Below, piece after piece: positions 17,904 through 27,620 of a DNA stretch of 64,000 nucleotides. Source of the DNA: Chitinilyticum aquatile DSM 21506 (GTDB lineage Bacteria; Pseudomonadota; Gammaproteobacteria; Burkholderiales; Chitinibacteraceae); the NCBI RefSeq assembly GCF_000430805.1, contig NZ_KE387260.1, positions 172,385-236,384 on the forward strand, read 5' to 3'. Below the pieces are notes generated by a model, which saw only the letters and a program-made list of their open reading frames with translations, made no database searches and was not told the origin of the DNA. A program made the position numbers and the translations under genes. The first letter of the stretch is position 1. The number at the start of each line of letters is the position of its first letter.

Positions 17904-18806
17904 CTAGCGCCATTGCCGCAGGTGGCGCCAGACAGCCACCCAGGCGCCCGACCAGGTCAGCAACGTCGTGGCGCCGCAGACCGCCAGCAGCACGCGCCAG
18001 TCCGGCAGCTGCAGCGCGAACTGCTGGCCGTAGGCCTGCGCCAGTTCGCTCACCGCCGGGTTAAGACGGGCCAGCAACAAGGCAACCACGCCACAGGCCA
18101 GCAGGCCACCCAGTACGCCCTGGACAGCTGCAAAGTGGATAAAGGGGCGGCGGATGAAGGCATCGGTCGCGCCGATCAGGCGGGCAACCTCGATTTCCTC
18201 GCGCCGGGTGAGGATCTGCATGCGGATGGCGTTGCCGGTAATCAGCGCCAGCGCCAGCGCCAGCAGGCCGGCCAGCACCTCGAACACGCTGCGTCCGAGC
18301 GCCACCAGGCGCTCCAGCCGCTGTGCCCAGGCCGAATCGACCTGCACTTCCTCGACCAGCGGGTGTCTGGCCAGCTCGGCGTGCAGCGCCTCGACCGGTG
18401 CCGCGTCAGTGCCGTGCAGCGTCAGCACGAAGGCATCGGGCAGCGGGTTTTCGCCCAAGCCGGCCAGCAGGTCGGTCGTGCCGGTGGCGCCTTCGAGCTG
18501 GCGCAAAGCTTCGTCGCGCGGCACGAAGCGCACCTTCGCCATTCCCTTGCGCGCGGCCAGCTCCTGCTCCAGCGCCTTGGTGGCTGCCACATCGTGGCCA
18601 TTTTTCAGGAACACCGAAATTTGCGGCTCGACCGGCAGGCGGTTGCTCACGCTGGCAAGGCTGGCCAGCACCAGCCACAGCAAGAGCGGCAGCGCAGCAG
18701 CAATCGCAATCACCAGCAGATTGAGCAGGCTGGACAGCGGATGACGCAGCAAGCCAAGCAGGGTGTGACGCAAAGCCAGGGTATGCAAACGGAACCAATG
18801 TTTCAT
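17904..18806 (-). CDS. ftsX: Cell division protein FtsX
   Basis: A 300-residue inner-membrane protein. A basic N-terminus is followed by TM1 (~30-50), a periplasmic loop (~52-150) with the usual V-F-L-K-N-G...R-F-V-P-R-D-E-A-L pattern, and three more membrane segments in the C-terminal half. With FtsE it forms the ABC-type complex that couples the divisome to peptidoglycan hydrolase activation (EnvC or equivalents). The ATG at 18806 gives the standard FtsX N-terminus and lies 32 bp after the ftsE stop. Confidence 0.95.
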   Translation of the reverse strand: MKHWFRLHTLALRHTLLGLLRHPLSSLLNLLVIAIAAALPLLLWLVLASLASVSNRLPVEPQISVFLKNGHDVAATKALEQELAARKGMAKVRFVPRDEALRQLEGATGTTDLLAGLGENPLPDAFVLTLHGTDAAPVEALHAELARHPLVEEVQVDSAWAQRLERLVALGRSVFEVLAGLLALALALITGNAIRMQILTRREEIEVARLIGATDAFIRRPFIHFAAVQGVLGGLLACGVVALLLARLNPAVSELAQAYGQQFALQLPDWRVLLAVCGATTLLTWSGAWVAVWRHLRQWR

Positions 18807-18838
18807 AAGGGCTGCAACTCGATAGGGTTTGGCGTATA

Positions 18839-19498
18839 TCAGGCGGTAAATTGCCCGTGCTTCAGCCGCAGGATGCGGCGGCCATAATCGGCCATCAGGC
18901 TTTCGTCGTGCGCGGAAATCACGATGGTCACGCCGACCTGATGAAAGGATTTGAAGAGTTCCAGAATGTCGTTGGCGTAATCGCGATCCAGATTGGCGGT
19001 CGGCTCGTCGGCCAGCAGGATTGCCGGGCGATGCACGACGGCGCGGGCGATGCACAGGCGCTGCTGCTCGCCGCCCGACAGCGCCACCGGATTGAGCTTT
19101 TCCTTTCCGGCCAGCCCCACCTTGTCCAGCGCGGCCTGCACGCGGCGCTTCGCCTCGCGGCCGTCAAAGCCGATGATGTCGAGCGGCAGCGCGACGTTGT
19201 CATACACGCTGCGGTCGAACAGGATCTTGTGGTCCTGGAAAATCAGGCCGATATGCCGGCGCACATAGGGCAGCGACGAGCGGCTCAGCCGCGCCAGATT
19301 CTGCTTGTTCACCAGCACCGTGCCGCTCGTGGGCTGCTCGATGCCGGCGATCAGCTTGAGCAGCGTCGACTTGCCGGCACCGGAGTGGCCGGCCAGAAAT
19401 ACCAGCTCGCCGCTGGCGATTTCAAAACTGAGGTTCTTCACGGCGGTAAAGCCGCCGGCATAGTCCTTGGTGACCTGCTGGAACTGGATGGTGCTCAC
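18839..19498 (-). CDS. ftsE: Cell division ATP-binding protein FtsE
   Basis: A 219-residue ABC ATPase. It has Walker A G-H-S-G-A-G-K-S (~37-44), the signature L-S-G-G-E-Q-Q-R and Walker B I-L-L-A-D-E-P. The start is a GTG at 19498 that overlaps the stop of the upstream acetyltransferase gene (GTGA). It powers FtsX at the division site. Confidence 0.96.
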   Translation of the reverse strand: MSTIQFQQVTKDYAGGFTAVKNLSFEIASGELVFLAGHSGAGKSTLLKLIAGIEQPTSGTVLVNKQNLARLSRSSLPYVRRHIGLIFQDHKILFDRSVYDNVALPLDIIGFDGREAKRRVQAALDKVGLAGKEKLNPVALSGGEQQRLCIARAVVHRPAILLADEPTANLDRDYANDILELFKSFHQVGVTIVISAHDESLMADYGRRILRLKHGQFTA

Positions 19499-20043
19499 AG
19501 AAAGCCTTCCTTGTCGGGGCGTGCGATCCATTTCGCCCGCAGTAATTGGTAAAACAGCGCGTCGACCTGCCGGCCGCCGTGCTCGACATTGCGAAAACCG
19601 GTGAGCTCGAAGCCCGCCTTGCCGAGCACACGGCCGCTGGCCGGGTTGTCGAGCAGGTGGTGCGCGGTAAGCTGCCACAGCTCGTAGCGCTGGAAGGCAA
19701 AATCGACGGTCGCCTTCAGGGCTTCCGTCGCATAGCCCTGCCCCCACTGGTCTTTGGCAATCCAGTAGCCGGCATCGGCTTCCATTTCGCCCAGCACCAG
19801 CCCGGTACAGCCGATCAACTGGCGGTCACTCTTGCGGCAAACGGCAAACACGCGCTCGGGGCAATAGGGCTGACGCAATTCACTGATCAGCGCCAGCACA
19901 TCGTCCGGCGTGATCAGGCTGTGGCGGGTTCGTGCTGCGATTTCCGGCACGTTGGCTAGCAGGGACAGTGGCGCGGCGTCGGCTTCAAGCAGTGGGCGCA
20001 GGATCAGGCGGGAGGCAAGCAAGGTGGGCTGGGACAACTGCAA
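19495..20043 (-). CDS. GNAT family N-acetyltransferase (RimJ/RimL type)
   Basis: A 182-residue GNAT of the RimJ/RimL-like group. It opens with L-x-S-x-R-L-I-L-R-P-L and carries the acetyl-CoA-binding stretch W-G-Q-G-Y-A-T-E-A (~100-108) and the N-x-x-S-x-R-V-L-x-K-x-G-F motif (~135-146). The substrate could be a protein N-terminus, an amine or a drug and cannot be told from sequence. It is placed inside the ftsY-ftsE-ftsX operon, with a 4-bp overlap with ftsE, which is not the usual arrangement. Confidence 0.92.
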   Translation of the reverse strand: MQLSQPTLLASRLILRPLLEADAAPLSLLANVPEIAARTRHSLITPDDVLALISELRQPYCPERVFAVCRKSDRQLIGCTGLVLGEMEADAGYWIAKDQWGQGYATEALKATVDFAFQRYELWQLTAHHLLDNPASGRVLGKAGFELTGFRNVEHGGRQVDALFYQLLRAKWIARPDKEGFL

Positions 20044-20112
20044 ATCCTCCGTACCTGAATAGTCTGGTCTTCACGCCGCGCGGCGATTCTGCCGCGCACG
20101 GTCAATCAATCA

Positions 20113-21219
20113 TCAATCAAACAGCGCGTCGATGTAGTCACGCGCGACAAAGGGGCGCAGATCGTCGATGCCTTCGCCCACACCGATGAACCGTAACGGC
20201 ACCGGGCGCTGTTTGGCAATGGCAGCAATTACACCGCCCTTCGCCGTGCCGTCGAGCTTGGTGAGCACAAGGCCGGTCAGCTCCAGTGCGTCATCGAAGG
20301 ATTTCACCTGGCTCACGGCGTTTTGCCCCGTGTTGGCATCGAGCACCAGCAGGATTTCATGCGGCCCGGTCGGCTCGGCCTTCTGCACCACGCGCTTGAC
20401 CTTCTTGATTTCGTCCATCAGGTGCAGCTGCGTCGGCAGCCGCCCGGCGGTGTCGACGATGATCACGTCGATACCGCGCGCCTTGGCCGCGTTCACGGCA
20501 TCGAAGGCGACAGCAGCCGAGTCGCCGGACTCCTGCGCAATCACCTGCACGCCGTTGCGCTCGCCCCACACCACCAGTTGCTCGCGCGCAGCGGCACGGA
20601 AGGTATCGCCCGCCGCCAGCAGCACGCTCTTGCCCTGGCCCTGGAAATACTTGGCCAGCTTGCCGATGCTTGTGGTCTTTCCGGCACCGTTTACGCCGGC
20701 AACCATCAGAATGAAAGGCTTGTGACCTGATACATCAAGGGGTATTTCCAGCGGCGCGATGAGGTCATCCAATGCGTCTTTCAGCGTACCCTTCAGCTCC
20801 TGCGCGTCCTTCAGGCCCTTGAGCGACACGCGCTCGCGCACGTCATCGAGCAGGAAGGTAGTGGCCTCGACGCCCATGTCGGCGGTCAGCAGGACGCTTT
20901 CCAGCTCTTCGTAGAGGTCTTCGTCGATCTTGCCACCGCCAAAGACGCTCGCCAGGCTCTTGCCCAGCTTGTCGCGCGTCTTGGCAAGGCCGGCCTTCAG
21001 GCGCTCGGCCCAGGACAACTTCGGCTTTTCCTGCGGCTGCGGCGCAGGAACAAAGGTGTCGGCCACGCTTGCGGCCGCCGGCACAGTGGGGACGTCAGCG
21101 ACAGGGGCTGCCGGCTCGGCCGCAGCCACAGGCGCTGCATCAGCAGGAGTTTCGGGAGCCGTCGCGGGCTGGTGTTCTTGCGGCGTATCGGCCGTTTTTT
21201 TGCGGAAAAAACTGAACAT
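20113..21219 (-). CDS. ftsY: Signal recognition particle receptor FtsY
   Basis: A 368-residue GTPase that docks SRP-ribosome complexes at the inner membrane. The N-terminal ~70 residues are the acidic, Pro/Ala-rich A domain after a short basic M-F-S-F-F-R-K-K. The NG domain follows, with G1 G-V-N-G-A-G-K-T-T, the D-T-x-R-A-A-A-x-E-Q-L motif, G3 D-T-A-G-R and G4 T-K-L-D-G. It is the first gene of the ftsY-GNAT-ftsE-ftsX-hemG run and divergent from rsmD. Confidence 0.97.
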   Translation of the reverse strand: MFSFFRKKTADTPQEHQPATAPETPADAAPVAAAEPAAPVADVPTVPAAASVADTFVPAPQPQEKPKLSWAERLKAGLAKTRDKLGKSLASVFGGGKIDEDLYEELESVLLTADMGVEATTFLLDDVRERVSLKGLKDAQELKGTLKDALDDLIAPLEIPLDVSGHKPFILMVAGVNGAGKTTSIGKLAKYFQGQGKSVLLAAGDTFRAAAREQLVVWGERNGVQVIAQESGDSAAVAFDAVNAAKARGIDVIIVDTAGRLPTQLHLMDEIKKVKRVVQKAEPTGPHEILLVLDANTGQNAVSQVKSFDDALELTGLVLTKLDGTAKGGVIAAIAKQRPVPLRFIGVGEGIDDLRPFVARDYIDALFD

Positions 21220-21285
21220 GGCTTGTTCGGGACGTCCTTGGATAGGAAAATGTCTGATTTGGCGCGATTTTACCGCGAGGCAGGC

Positions 21286-21849
21286 ATGTCAGCACAGCTT
21301 AAAAATCAGGTACGGATCATTGGCGGACAGTGGAAGCGGCGGATGCTGAAATTTCCCAGCCAGAGCGGCCTGCGCCCGACGCCCGACCGCGTGCGCGAAA
21401 CGCTATTCAACTGGCTGGGGCAAGACTGCAGCGGCGTCCACTGCCTTGACCTCTTTGCCGGCTCCGGCGCGCTGGGGCTGGAAGCCGCCTCGCGCGGCGC
21501 CGCTCGCGTGGTGATGGTGGAAATGGCGCGCGAGGCCGTCGCCGCGTTGCGCGAACACAAGACACTGCTGCAAGCCAACAATGTCGAGATCATCGCCGGT
21601 GACGCGCAGCGCTACGTTGCCAGCTGCCGCGAGCAGTTCGACCTGATCTTTCTCGACCCGCCCTATGCGGCCAATCTGCTGCCCGAGTTGCTGCCTGCCA
21701 TTGTGCCGCTCTTGAAAGACGGCGGGCTGGTGTATGCCGAATGCCCGCAATGGCCCGATCTGGCAGGCTGGGAAACACTGCGCGAAGGCCGTGCCGGCCA
21801 GGTGCAGCACGCGCTGCTGCGCCGCACCGGTACCGATTCCGGAAAATAA
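21286..21849 (+). CDS. rsmD: 16S rRNA (guanine(966)-N2)-methyltransferase RsmD
   Basis: A 187-residue SAM-dependent methyltransferase. It has R-I-I-G-G-Q-W-K-R-R (~9-18), R-P-T-P-D-R-V-R-E-T-L-F-N-W, the SAM motif L-D-L-F-A-G-S-G-A-L-G-L-E-A and the catalytic D-P-P-Y. It methylates G966 of 16S rRNA. The ATG at 21286 is preferred because family members begin shortly before the R-I-I-G-G motif and a GCGAGG site precedes it; an in-frame ATG at 21250 would add 12 residues. The next gene starts 3 bp after its stop. Confidence 0.95.
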   Translation: MSAQLKNQVRIIGGQWKRRMLKFPSQSGLRPTPDRVRETLFNWLGQDCSGVHCLDLFAGSGALGLEAASRGAARVVMVEMAREAVAALREHKTLLQANNVEIIAGDAQRYVASCREQFDLIFLDPPYAANLLPELLPAIVPLLKDGGLVYAECPQWPDLAGWETLREGRAGQVQHALLRRTGTDSGK

Positions 21850-21852
21850 GTC

Positions 21853-22296
21853 ATGTTCAGAGCCATCCTGCTTGCCGCCATCGTGTTTGCAATCAATATC
21901 GGCCTGCTGAGCTTCGGCATGGCCTGGTTTGCTTCCCTCATGCGCCGGCATGCAGACACCGGCGCAGACGGAAGCCCCTCTTTCGCTTACTTTGTCGGCG
22001 TGCTGTATGCCGTGATGCTGGCCCTGCTGGCCGCATCATTGCTGCAGGCCGGCGTCTGGGCGGTGGTGTTCTGGCTCTATGAGGACTTCGCCACCTTCGA
22101 GAGCGCGTTCTACTATTCGGTTGTCAATTTTGCCACGCTCGGCTACGGCGACATGGTGCTCAAGGGCGAACTGCGTCTGCTCGGGCCGCTCGAAGCCATC
22201 AACGGCAGCCTGATGCTGGGCCTGTTTGCATCGATCCTGTTCGCCGTCTTTTCCCGCATGACCATGATCAAGCCGCAGCAAGACCAGCAGTTGTAA
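21853..22296 (+). CDS. Two-transmembrane potassium-channel-like protein
   Basis: A 147-residue inner-membrane protein with hydrophobic segments at ~4-28, ~45-75 and ~105-132. A pore loop before the last one carries T-L-G-Y-G-D (95-100), the K+ channel selectivity filter. This is the Ion_trans_2 arrangement with an extra N-terminal helix and no regulatory RCK domain. It is translationally coupled to rsmD (3 bp gap). Confidence 0.85.
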   Translation: MFRAILLAAIVFAINIGLLSFGMAWFASLMRRHADTGADGSPSFAYFVGVLYAVMLALLAASLLQAGVWAVVFWLYEDFATFESAFYYSVVNFATLGYGDMVLKGELRLLGPLEAINGSLMLGLFASILFAVFSRMTMIKPQQDQQL

Positions 22297-22335
22297 GCAG
22301 AGGCAGAACATGGGACAATACGAGCAAATGGCTAA

Positions 22336-22635
<300 letters not shown>

Positions 22636-22655
22636 TCGCCGATCAGCAGATTCCC

Positions 22656-22678
22656 GGCCGGCGCATGCCGGCCTTTTT
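22656..22678 (+). terminator. Intrinsic terminator after the ferredoxin gene
   Basis: Seven-bp stem GGCCGGC/GCCGGCC with a GCAT spacer, followed by five T residues. It lies between the ferredoxin stop and the start of the TPR gene. Confidence 0.9.
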
Positions 22679-22696
22679 CATGCTCAGGCCCTGGCA

Positions 22697-23761
22697 ATGA
22701 ACCTTTTCCATGAATTGCGGCAGACGCTCGACATTGCCTCCGCGCAGGTGCTCAGCAACCAGCAGGAAGCCCGCCAGCTGGCCGAGCGCGGCCTGCTGCT
22801 CGCGCAGCGCCTTGCCGATCCGGCGAGCGAAATCGAAGCCAGACTGATCCTGGCCCGCATCCAGCGCGCACACGCCACCAGCGAACACAGCATTCCCGCC
22901 GCCGAAGCACTGATGGCACTGGCTGAAGAGCGGCAGCTACCCGATATCTGGCTGGAAGCGCTGTTCATCGCCGGCGATGCGGCCTTCAGCGAAGGCATGT
23001 ACGCGCAATCCTGCGTGCGCTATCTGCTCGCACTCGAGCGCGGCCTGCGGGACGACTGGCCACAGGCGATTGCAGTCGCCCACATCGGCCTAGCCAAGAT
23101 CGCTTTCGCCTACGGCGATGAACCACAGGCCGGGCGCAATCTTGATCTGGCACTGGAACAGGCTCCGCGCCTCACCAACGGCAATACACTGGTGTGCCTG
23201 TACCTGAATCTGGCGGCCAATGCGATCCGCCAGCAACGGCTCGCACTGGGCAGCGCCTGGCTGAGCGAAGTGCAGGCGCAGCTGCTGAAACTGACCGACT
23301 GCGAATTCGAGCCCGAGCTGTACTACTACCAGGGCATCATCGCCCAGCGTGAAGGGCGGGCCATGGAAGCCAGCGCGCACTTCCGCCGCAGCCTGACGCT
23401 GAGCACCGGCATCAACAATCCCTGGGGGCGGGCCGTCAACCTGATGGGGCTGGGCGAAACGGCGCTGGCCCACGGCGACCTGTTCGTCGCCGAATACTAT
23501 CTGCAGCAGGCGCTCGACCTCGCCCTCGACATGCGTTCACGCCATCTGGTGGTCGAGGCGCACCGCATGCTCGCCGAAGCACTGCACAAGAAAGGCGATG
23601 TCCGCCGCGAATTCCGGCACTGGCAGCAGCATTTCGCCATGCGCAAGACCATGCAGGACGAAAACCGCAACAATCCGGTCAGCCGTACCTACTACACGGA
23701 AATGCTGGCACGCCAGGCTGGCCTGCTGCTGCGCTACAGCAAAAGCAAGATCAGGGTATAA
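22697..23761 (+). CDS. Tetratricopeptide-repeat protein of unknown function
   Basis: A 354-residue, almost entirely helical cytoplasmic protein made of TPR-like helix pairs. Repeats with the usual small/aromatic spacing are seen, for example around 100-135 (A-G-D-A-A-F-S-E-G-M-Y-A-Q-S) and 210-290 (Y-Y-Q-G-I-I-A-Q-R-E-G-R-A-M-E-A, then A-L-A-H-G-D-L-F-V-A-E-Y-Y-L-Q-Q-A-L). No catalytic or DNA-binding domain is attached, although such TPR arrays also occur in regulators with GGDEF or HTH domains. Its stop codon lies inside a 49-bp dyad element. It is convergent with ahcY. Confidence 0.8.
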   Translation: MNLFHELRQTLDIASAQVLSNQQEARQLAERGLLLAQRLADPASEIEARLILARIQRAHATSEHSIPAAEALMALAEERQLPDIWLEALFIAGDAAFSEGMYAQSCVRYLLALERGLRDDWPQAIAVAHIGLAKIAFAYGDEPQAGRNLDLALEQAPRLTNGNTLVCLYLNLAANAIRQQRLALGSAWLSEVQAQLLKLTDCEFEPELYYYQGIIAQREGRAMEASAHFRRSLTLSTGINNPWGRAVNLMGLGETALAHGDLFVAEYYLQQALDLALDMRSRHLVVEAHRMLAEALHKKGDVRREFRHWQQHFAMRKTMQDENRNNPVSRTYYTEMLARQAGLLLRYSKSKIRV

Positions 23762-23802
23762 GCACAAAGCCTTTATCTCATAATGGCTTCAGAGTCATAC
23801 CC
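23754..23802. repeat. 49-bp dyad element, copy C
   Basis: A complete member: GGGTATA at the left end, AGCC at 15-18, GGCT at 32-35, ATACCC at the right end. It overlaps the last codons and stop of the TPR gene and precedes a bidirectional terminator between two convergent genes. Confidence 0.85.
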
Positions 23803-23805
23803 ATG

Positions 23806-23835
23806 AAAAATACCACGGCAAGCCGTGGTATTTTT
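23806..23835. terminator. Bidirectional intrinsic terminator between the TPR gene and ahcY
   Basis: A 14-bp perfect inverted repeat (AAAAATACCACGGC and its complement) with a 2-bp centre. It gives a GC-rich hairpin with an A-run on one side and a T-run on the other, so it can stop transcription from both convergent genes. Confidence 0.93.
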
Positions 23836-23870
23836 CATTTCTGCGGGGCAGGTAGCGACCTGCCAACTGC

Positions 23871-25271
<1,401 letters not shown>

Positions 25272-25344
25272 GATCAAACTCCAATGTGGCCGGGTCGATG
25301 CGGCCCACCCGTCATCGAAACCCGGCAGGGTTTACACGAAAAGG

Positions 25345-25416
25345 GTGAGCGCCGTTGATGGTCTCCGAGCCTGACCATCGGCATGACATGCCTAAGGCTG
25401 CAGCGCTCCTCGGATG
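25345..25416 (-). ncRNA. SAH riboswitch upstream of ahcY
   Basis: Read on the minus strand, the leader contains C-C-G-A-G-G-A-G-C-G-C-U-G-C, then a variable hairpin, C-A-G-G-C-U-C-G-G, and finally A-A-C-G-G-C-G-C-U-C. These are the conserved blocks of the SAH riboswitch: CCGAG pairs with CUCGG, and GAGCGC forms the pseudoknot with GCGCUC. The class binds S-adenosylhomocysteine and turns on SAH-recycling genes, which fits its place before ahcY. A TAGAAT at 25423-25428 (minus strand) is a plausible -10, so the aptamer would begin almost at the transcript start. Confidence 0.93.
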
Positions 25417-25422
25417 GACGGC

Positions 25423-25428
25423 ATTCTA
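25423..25428 (-). promoter_or_regulatory. Possible -10 box for ahcY
   Basis: TAGAAT on the minus strand, just upstream of the SAH riboswitch. The -35 region is AT-rich but has no good hexamer. Confidence 0.4.
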
Positions 25429-25464
25429 GCGCAAAGAGATCGTTTTTTTAAAGGCAACAATTGC

Positions 25465-26037
25465 TTAGACTGACTGCTGGCACTCCCAGTCTTGTCGCAA
25501 CAGGGCAAACAGGCGCACATCGTGAAACGCCTCTTTCCAGTAACCGAACTGGCGCAAGATACCTTCCTCGCTGAAACCAAGGCGCTGCAGCAAGGCAATC
25601 GAACGGGGACTGACCAGATCGGTCGTCGCCGTCACCCGGTTCAGCTCGAATGGAAAATGACTGGAAAAACAGTAGTCCAGCATGCCACTGACGGCCTCAC
25701 GGGCAAGGCCCTGCCCCCAGACATCGGGCAACAAGTCATAACCGATGGCAATACTGTGAAAAGCGGCATTCGGACTATGCACCCCGCATGTTCCAAGCAG
25801 CTGCTCTGGCTGCCCCTTGCGCGTGATCGCCCAGCGAAAGCCGCTGGCGACCGGATTGGCGTTGCCATTCAGAAAGTGCTGCAGCAGGGATATGGCTTCG
25901 GAAAGTGAACGCAGCGATGCCAGATCATAATGCTCGGTCACCCGGTCATCAGCAAACAGCGCATACAGCCCTGCGGCATCAGCGGACTGCAGCGGACGCA
26001 AGACCAGGCGTTCGGTAGCGAAGAGCGGTGCAATCAT
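25465..26037 (-). CDS. GNAT family N-acetyltransferase
   Basis: A 190-residue RimJ/RimL-type GNAT. It has T-E-R-L-V-L-R-P-L at the N-terminus, the acetyl-CoA-binding W-G-Q-G-L-A-R-E-A (~115-123), and S-x-x-L-L-Q-R-L-G-F-S-E-E-G followed by F-G-Y-W-K-E-A-F-H-D-V. The last motif is typical of members acting on ribosomal protein N-termini or small amines. The ATG at 26037 lies 7 bp after the stop of the upstream gene, so the two are probably cotranscribed. Confidence 0.92.
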   Translation of the reverse strand: MIAPLFATERLVLRPLQSADAAGLYALFADDRVTEHYDLASLRSLSEAISLLQHFLNGNANPVASGFRWAITRKGQPEQLLGTCGVHSPNAAFHSIAIGYDLLPDVWGQGLAREAVSGMLDYCFSSHFPFELNRVTATTDLVSPRSIALLQRLGFSEEGILRQFGYWKEAFHDVRLFALLRQDWECQQSV

Positions 26038-26044
26038 CGCGCAC

Positions 26045-26500
26045 TCAATGCAGCGTCTGACCTGCTGCCGCACTCGCATCCAGCGCGATGGCTTCGGTAC
26101 TTTCAGCCTCTTCCGGCACCGGGCGCAGCAGTGCGACCAGTCCGCGCGCTGCCGCCTCTTGCTGCAGGGTATCAGGCACCAACCCTTGCTCTTCAAAGCC
26201 CGCAGCCGCATACACCGGCATGTTTTGCTTGCTGACCAGCACCCAGCAGGCTTCGCGACCAATCCAGCGCCCGGCCTGCTGCAACAGCAGCGCCAGTACT
26301 TCGTCGTTTGGCGCGATCACGCCATCGAGCCGCATCAGCCCGCGCGCCATCACCACGCGCAGCGCGCCGCGGATTGCGCCATCTTCTTCGGCCAGCAGCA
26401 CCATATCGGCCATCGTCGGCGGAGTCTCGCCTGCTGCGGCGTACAGATCGGCCAGTTTGCGGAATTCGGGCGGGGAAGCAAGACGGGCAACAAGCGGCAT
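26045..26500 (-). CDS. GNAT-like acyltransferase-fold protein (tentative)
   Basis: A 151-residue product with a GGAG site six bases before the ATG at 26500. Beta-strand and helix order (R-L-A...L-A-D-L-Y-A-A-A, then V-L-L-A-E-E-D-G-A-I-R-G-A-L-R-V-V, then V-Y-A-A-A-G-F-E-E-Q-G) resembles a reduced GNAT fold. The usual Q/R-x-x-G-x-G/A acetyl-CoA loop is not obvious, so activity is uncertain. It is upstream of and close to another GNAT gene, and downstream of nrdG. Confidence 0.65.
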   Translation of the reverse strand: MPLVARLASPPEFRKLADLYAAAGETPPTMADMVLLAEEDGAIRGALRVVMARGLMRLDGVIAPNDEVLALLLQQAGRWIGREACWVLVSKQNMPVYAAAGFEEQGLVPDTLQQEAAARGLVALLRPVPEEAESTEAIALDASAAAGQTLH

Positions 26501-26606
26501 GACGGACTCCGGTAATGACACGATCACTGCATTAGACCCGATACCGCAATGAGCCGTCTTGATCGATGTCGAAACACTCGCCCGACAGGGCAAACCCGAC
26601 AGCGGC

Positions 26607-27317
26607 TCAGGCCTGCCGCAGCGCAAACGTCCGGAAGCGGCTTTCCACCTGCTGCAGCGTGGCTGGCAGCGGGTAATTGGCGGAATGCGGCTGGCTGCAC
26701 AGCGCCGCATCATGGCAGCCGTGCGGGCGGAAGTGCTGCAGCGCGTAATCCTGCACACCCAGCGCGGCCAGCTCGGTGGACAGCGCCAGCAGGTCGGCAT
26801 CAGAGAGCAGGCCGGCGTGAATGGTAGTGCGGCATTCGAAAGCGACACCGGCATCCAGCAGCAGCGACAGCGATTGCCGGGCCGCCGCACCGCTGCCGGC
26901 CACCGTGGTGACGCGGGCGTAGTCGGCAAACAGCGCCTTCACGTCGAAGCCCACCCAGTCCAGCATCGGCAGGCAGGCTTTCAGCCGGGCCGGATAGGCG
27001 CCGCCGGTGTGCAGCGCGACGCCAAAGCCCAGCTCCTTCACGGCCGCGATCATCTCCGGCAAGCGCGGCTCGATCAGCGCTTCGCCACCGGAAAACACCA
27101 CACCATCGAGCAGGCCGCGCCGGGTCGCCAGCCAGGCCAGCAGATCCGGCCATGGCGGTATCCCGCCCTGCTCTTCGCGGCTTTGCAGGTGCGGGTTATG
27201 GCAGTAGCGGCAGCGCCACGGACAACCGGCGATGAAAATCACGGCCGCCAACTGACCCGGCCAGTCGCAACTGGAAAACGGAATCAGGCCGCCGAGTCTG
27301 GGTGGTGCGCTTGACAT
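26607..27317 (-). CDS. nrdG: Anaerobic ribonucleoside-triphosphate reductase activating protein
   Basis: A 236-residue radical SAM enzyme. The [4Fe-4S] motif is C-x3-C-x2-C in G-C-P-W-R-C-R-Y-C-H (Cys 32, 36, 39), followed by the S-G-G-E glycine-rich strand. NrdG reduces SAM and abstracts a hydrogen from the glycine of NrdD, creating the glycyl radical needed for class III ribonucleotide reduction. In this genome the target glycine is on a separate small protein encoded just upstream (27391-27576). A 49-bp dyad element lies in the gap between the two genes. Confidence 0.93.
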   Translation of the reverse strand: MSSAPPRLGGLIPFSSCDWPGQLAAVIFIAGCPWRCRYCHNPHLQSREEQGGIPPWPDLLAWLATRRGLLDGVVFSGGEALIEPRLPEMIAAVKELGFGVALHTGGAYPARLKACLPMLDWVGFDVKALFADYARVTTVAGSGAAARQSLSLLLDAGVAFECRTTIHAGLLSDADLLALSTELAALGVQDYALQHFRPHGCHDAALCSQPHSANYPLPATLQQVESRFRTFALRQA

Positions 27318-27327
27318 GACATACTCC

Positions 27328-27376
27328 AGGTATTACCACGCAGCCCTTTCAAATAAATGGCTACATGGCAATACCC
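27328..27376. repeat. 49-bp dyad element, copy D
   Basis: A complete member with arms AGGTATT and AATACCC, AGCC at 15-18 and GGCT at 32-35. It fills most of the 73-bp gap between the small glycyl-radical gene and nrdG, both on the minus strand. Confidence 0.85.
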
Positions 27377-27390
27377 ATTAACAAATGCAA

Positions 27391-27576
27391 TTACTGGCAG
27401 CAGCCGCTGCGGCTTTCCTCGAAGAACTTGCGCTCGGCGAATTCGCCCTTCTTGCCGACGTTGAAGCTGGTGACGGGGCGGTGGTAGCCCATCACGCGGG
27501 TCCACACTTCGCAGCGGGTACGTTCTTCGTCTTTCAGCTCGACTTTGAAATTGGTTTGTACGGACAGATCGGTCAT
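27391..27576 (-). CDS. Stand-alone glycyl-radical domain of class III ribonucleotide reductase
   Basis: A 61-residue product with AGGAG seven to eight bases before its ATG. Residues ~22-52 match the extreme C-terminus of NrdD: E-V-W-T-R-V-M-G-Y, then F-N-V-G-K-K-G-E-F-A-E-R-K. This corresponds to E. coli R-V-C-G-Y-L...F-N-A-G-K, where the Gly carries the radical; here it would be Gly30. The large NrdD protein encoded upstream (27864-29861) ends after its zinc-site cysteines and lacks this segment, so the enzyme appears split in two. The terminal G-C-C-Q may add redox-active cysteines. It lies between nrdD and nrdG, all on one strand. Confidence 0.88.
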   Translation of the reverse strand: MTDLSVQTNFKVELKDEERTRCEVWTRVMGYHRPVTSFNVGKKGEFAERKFFEESRSGCCQ

Positions 27577-27587
27577 GGTTCTGGCTC

Positions 27588-27620
27588 CTGAAAAAGAAGG
27601 GGAGGACTTGCGCCCTCCCC
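27588..27620 (-). terminator. Terminator or attenuator between nrdD and the glycyl-radical gene
   Basis: On the minus strand a seven-bp GC stem GGGGAGG/CCTCCCC (27614-27620 with 27599-27605, loop of eight) is followed by T-T-C-T-T-T-T-T-C. It ends about 12 bp before the ATG of the small gene and would lower read-through from nrdD. Confidence 0.75.
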
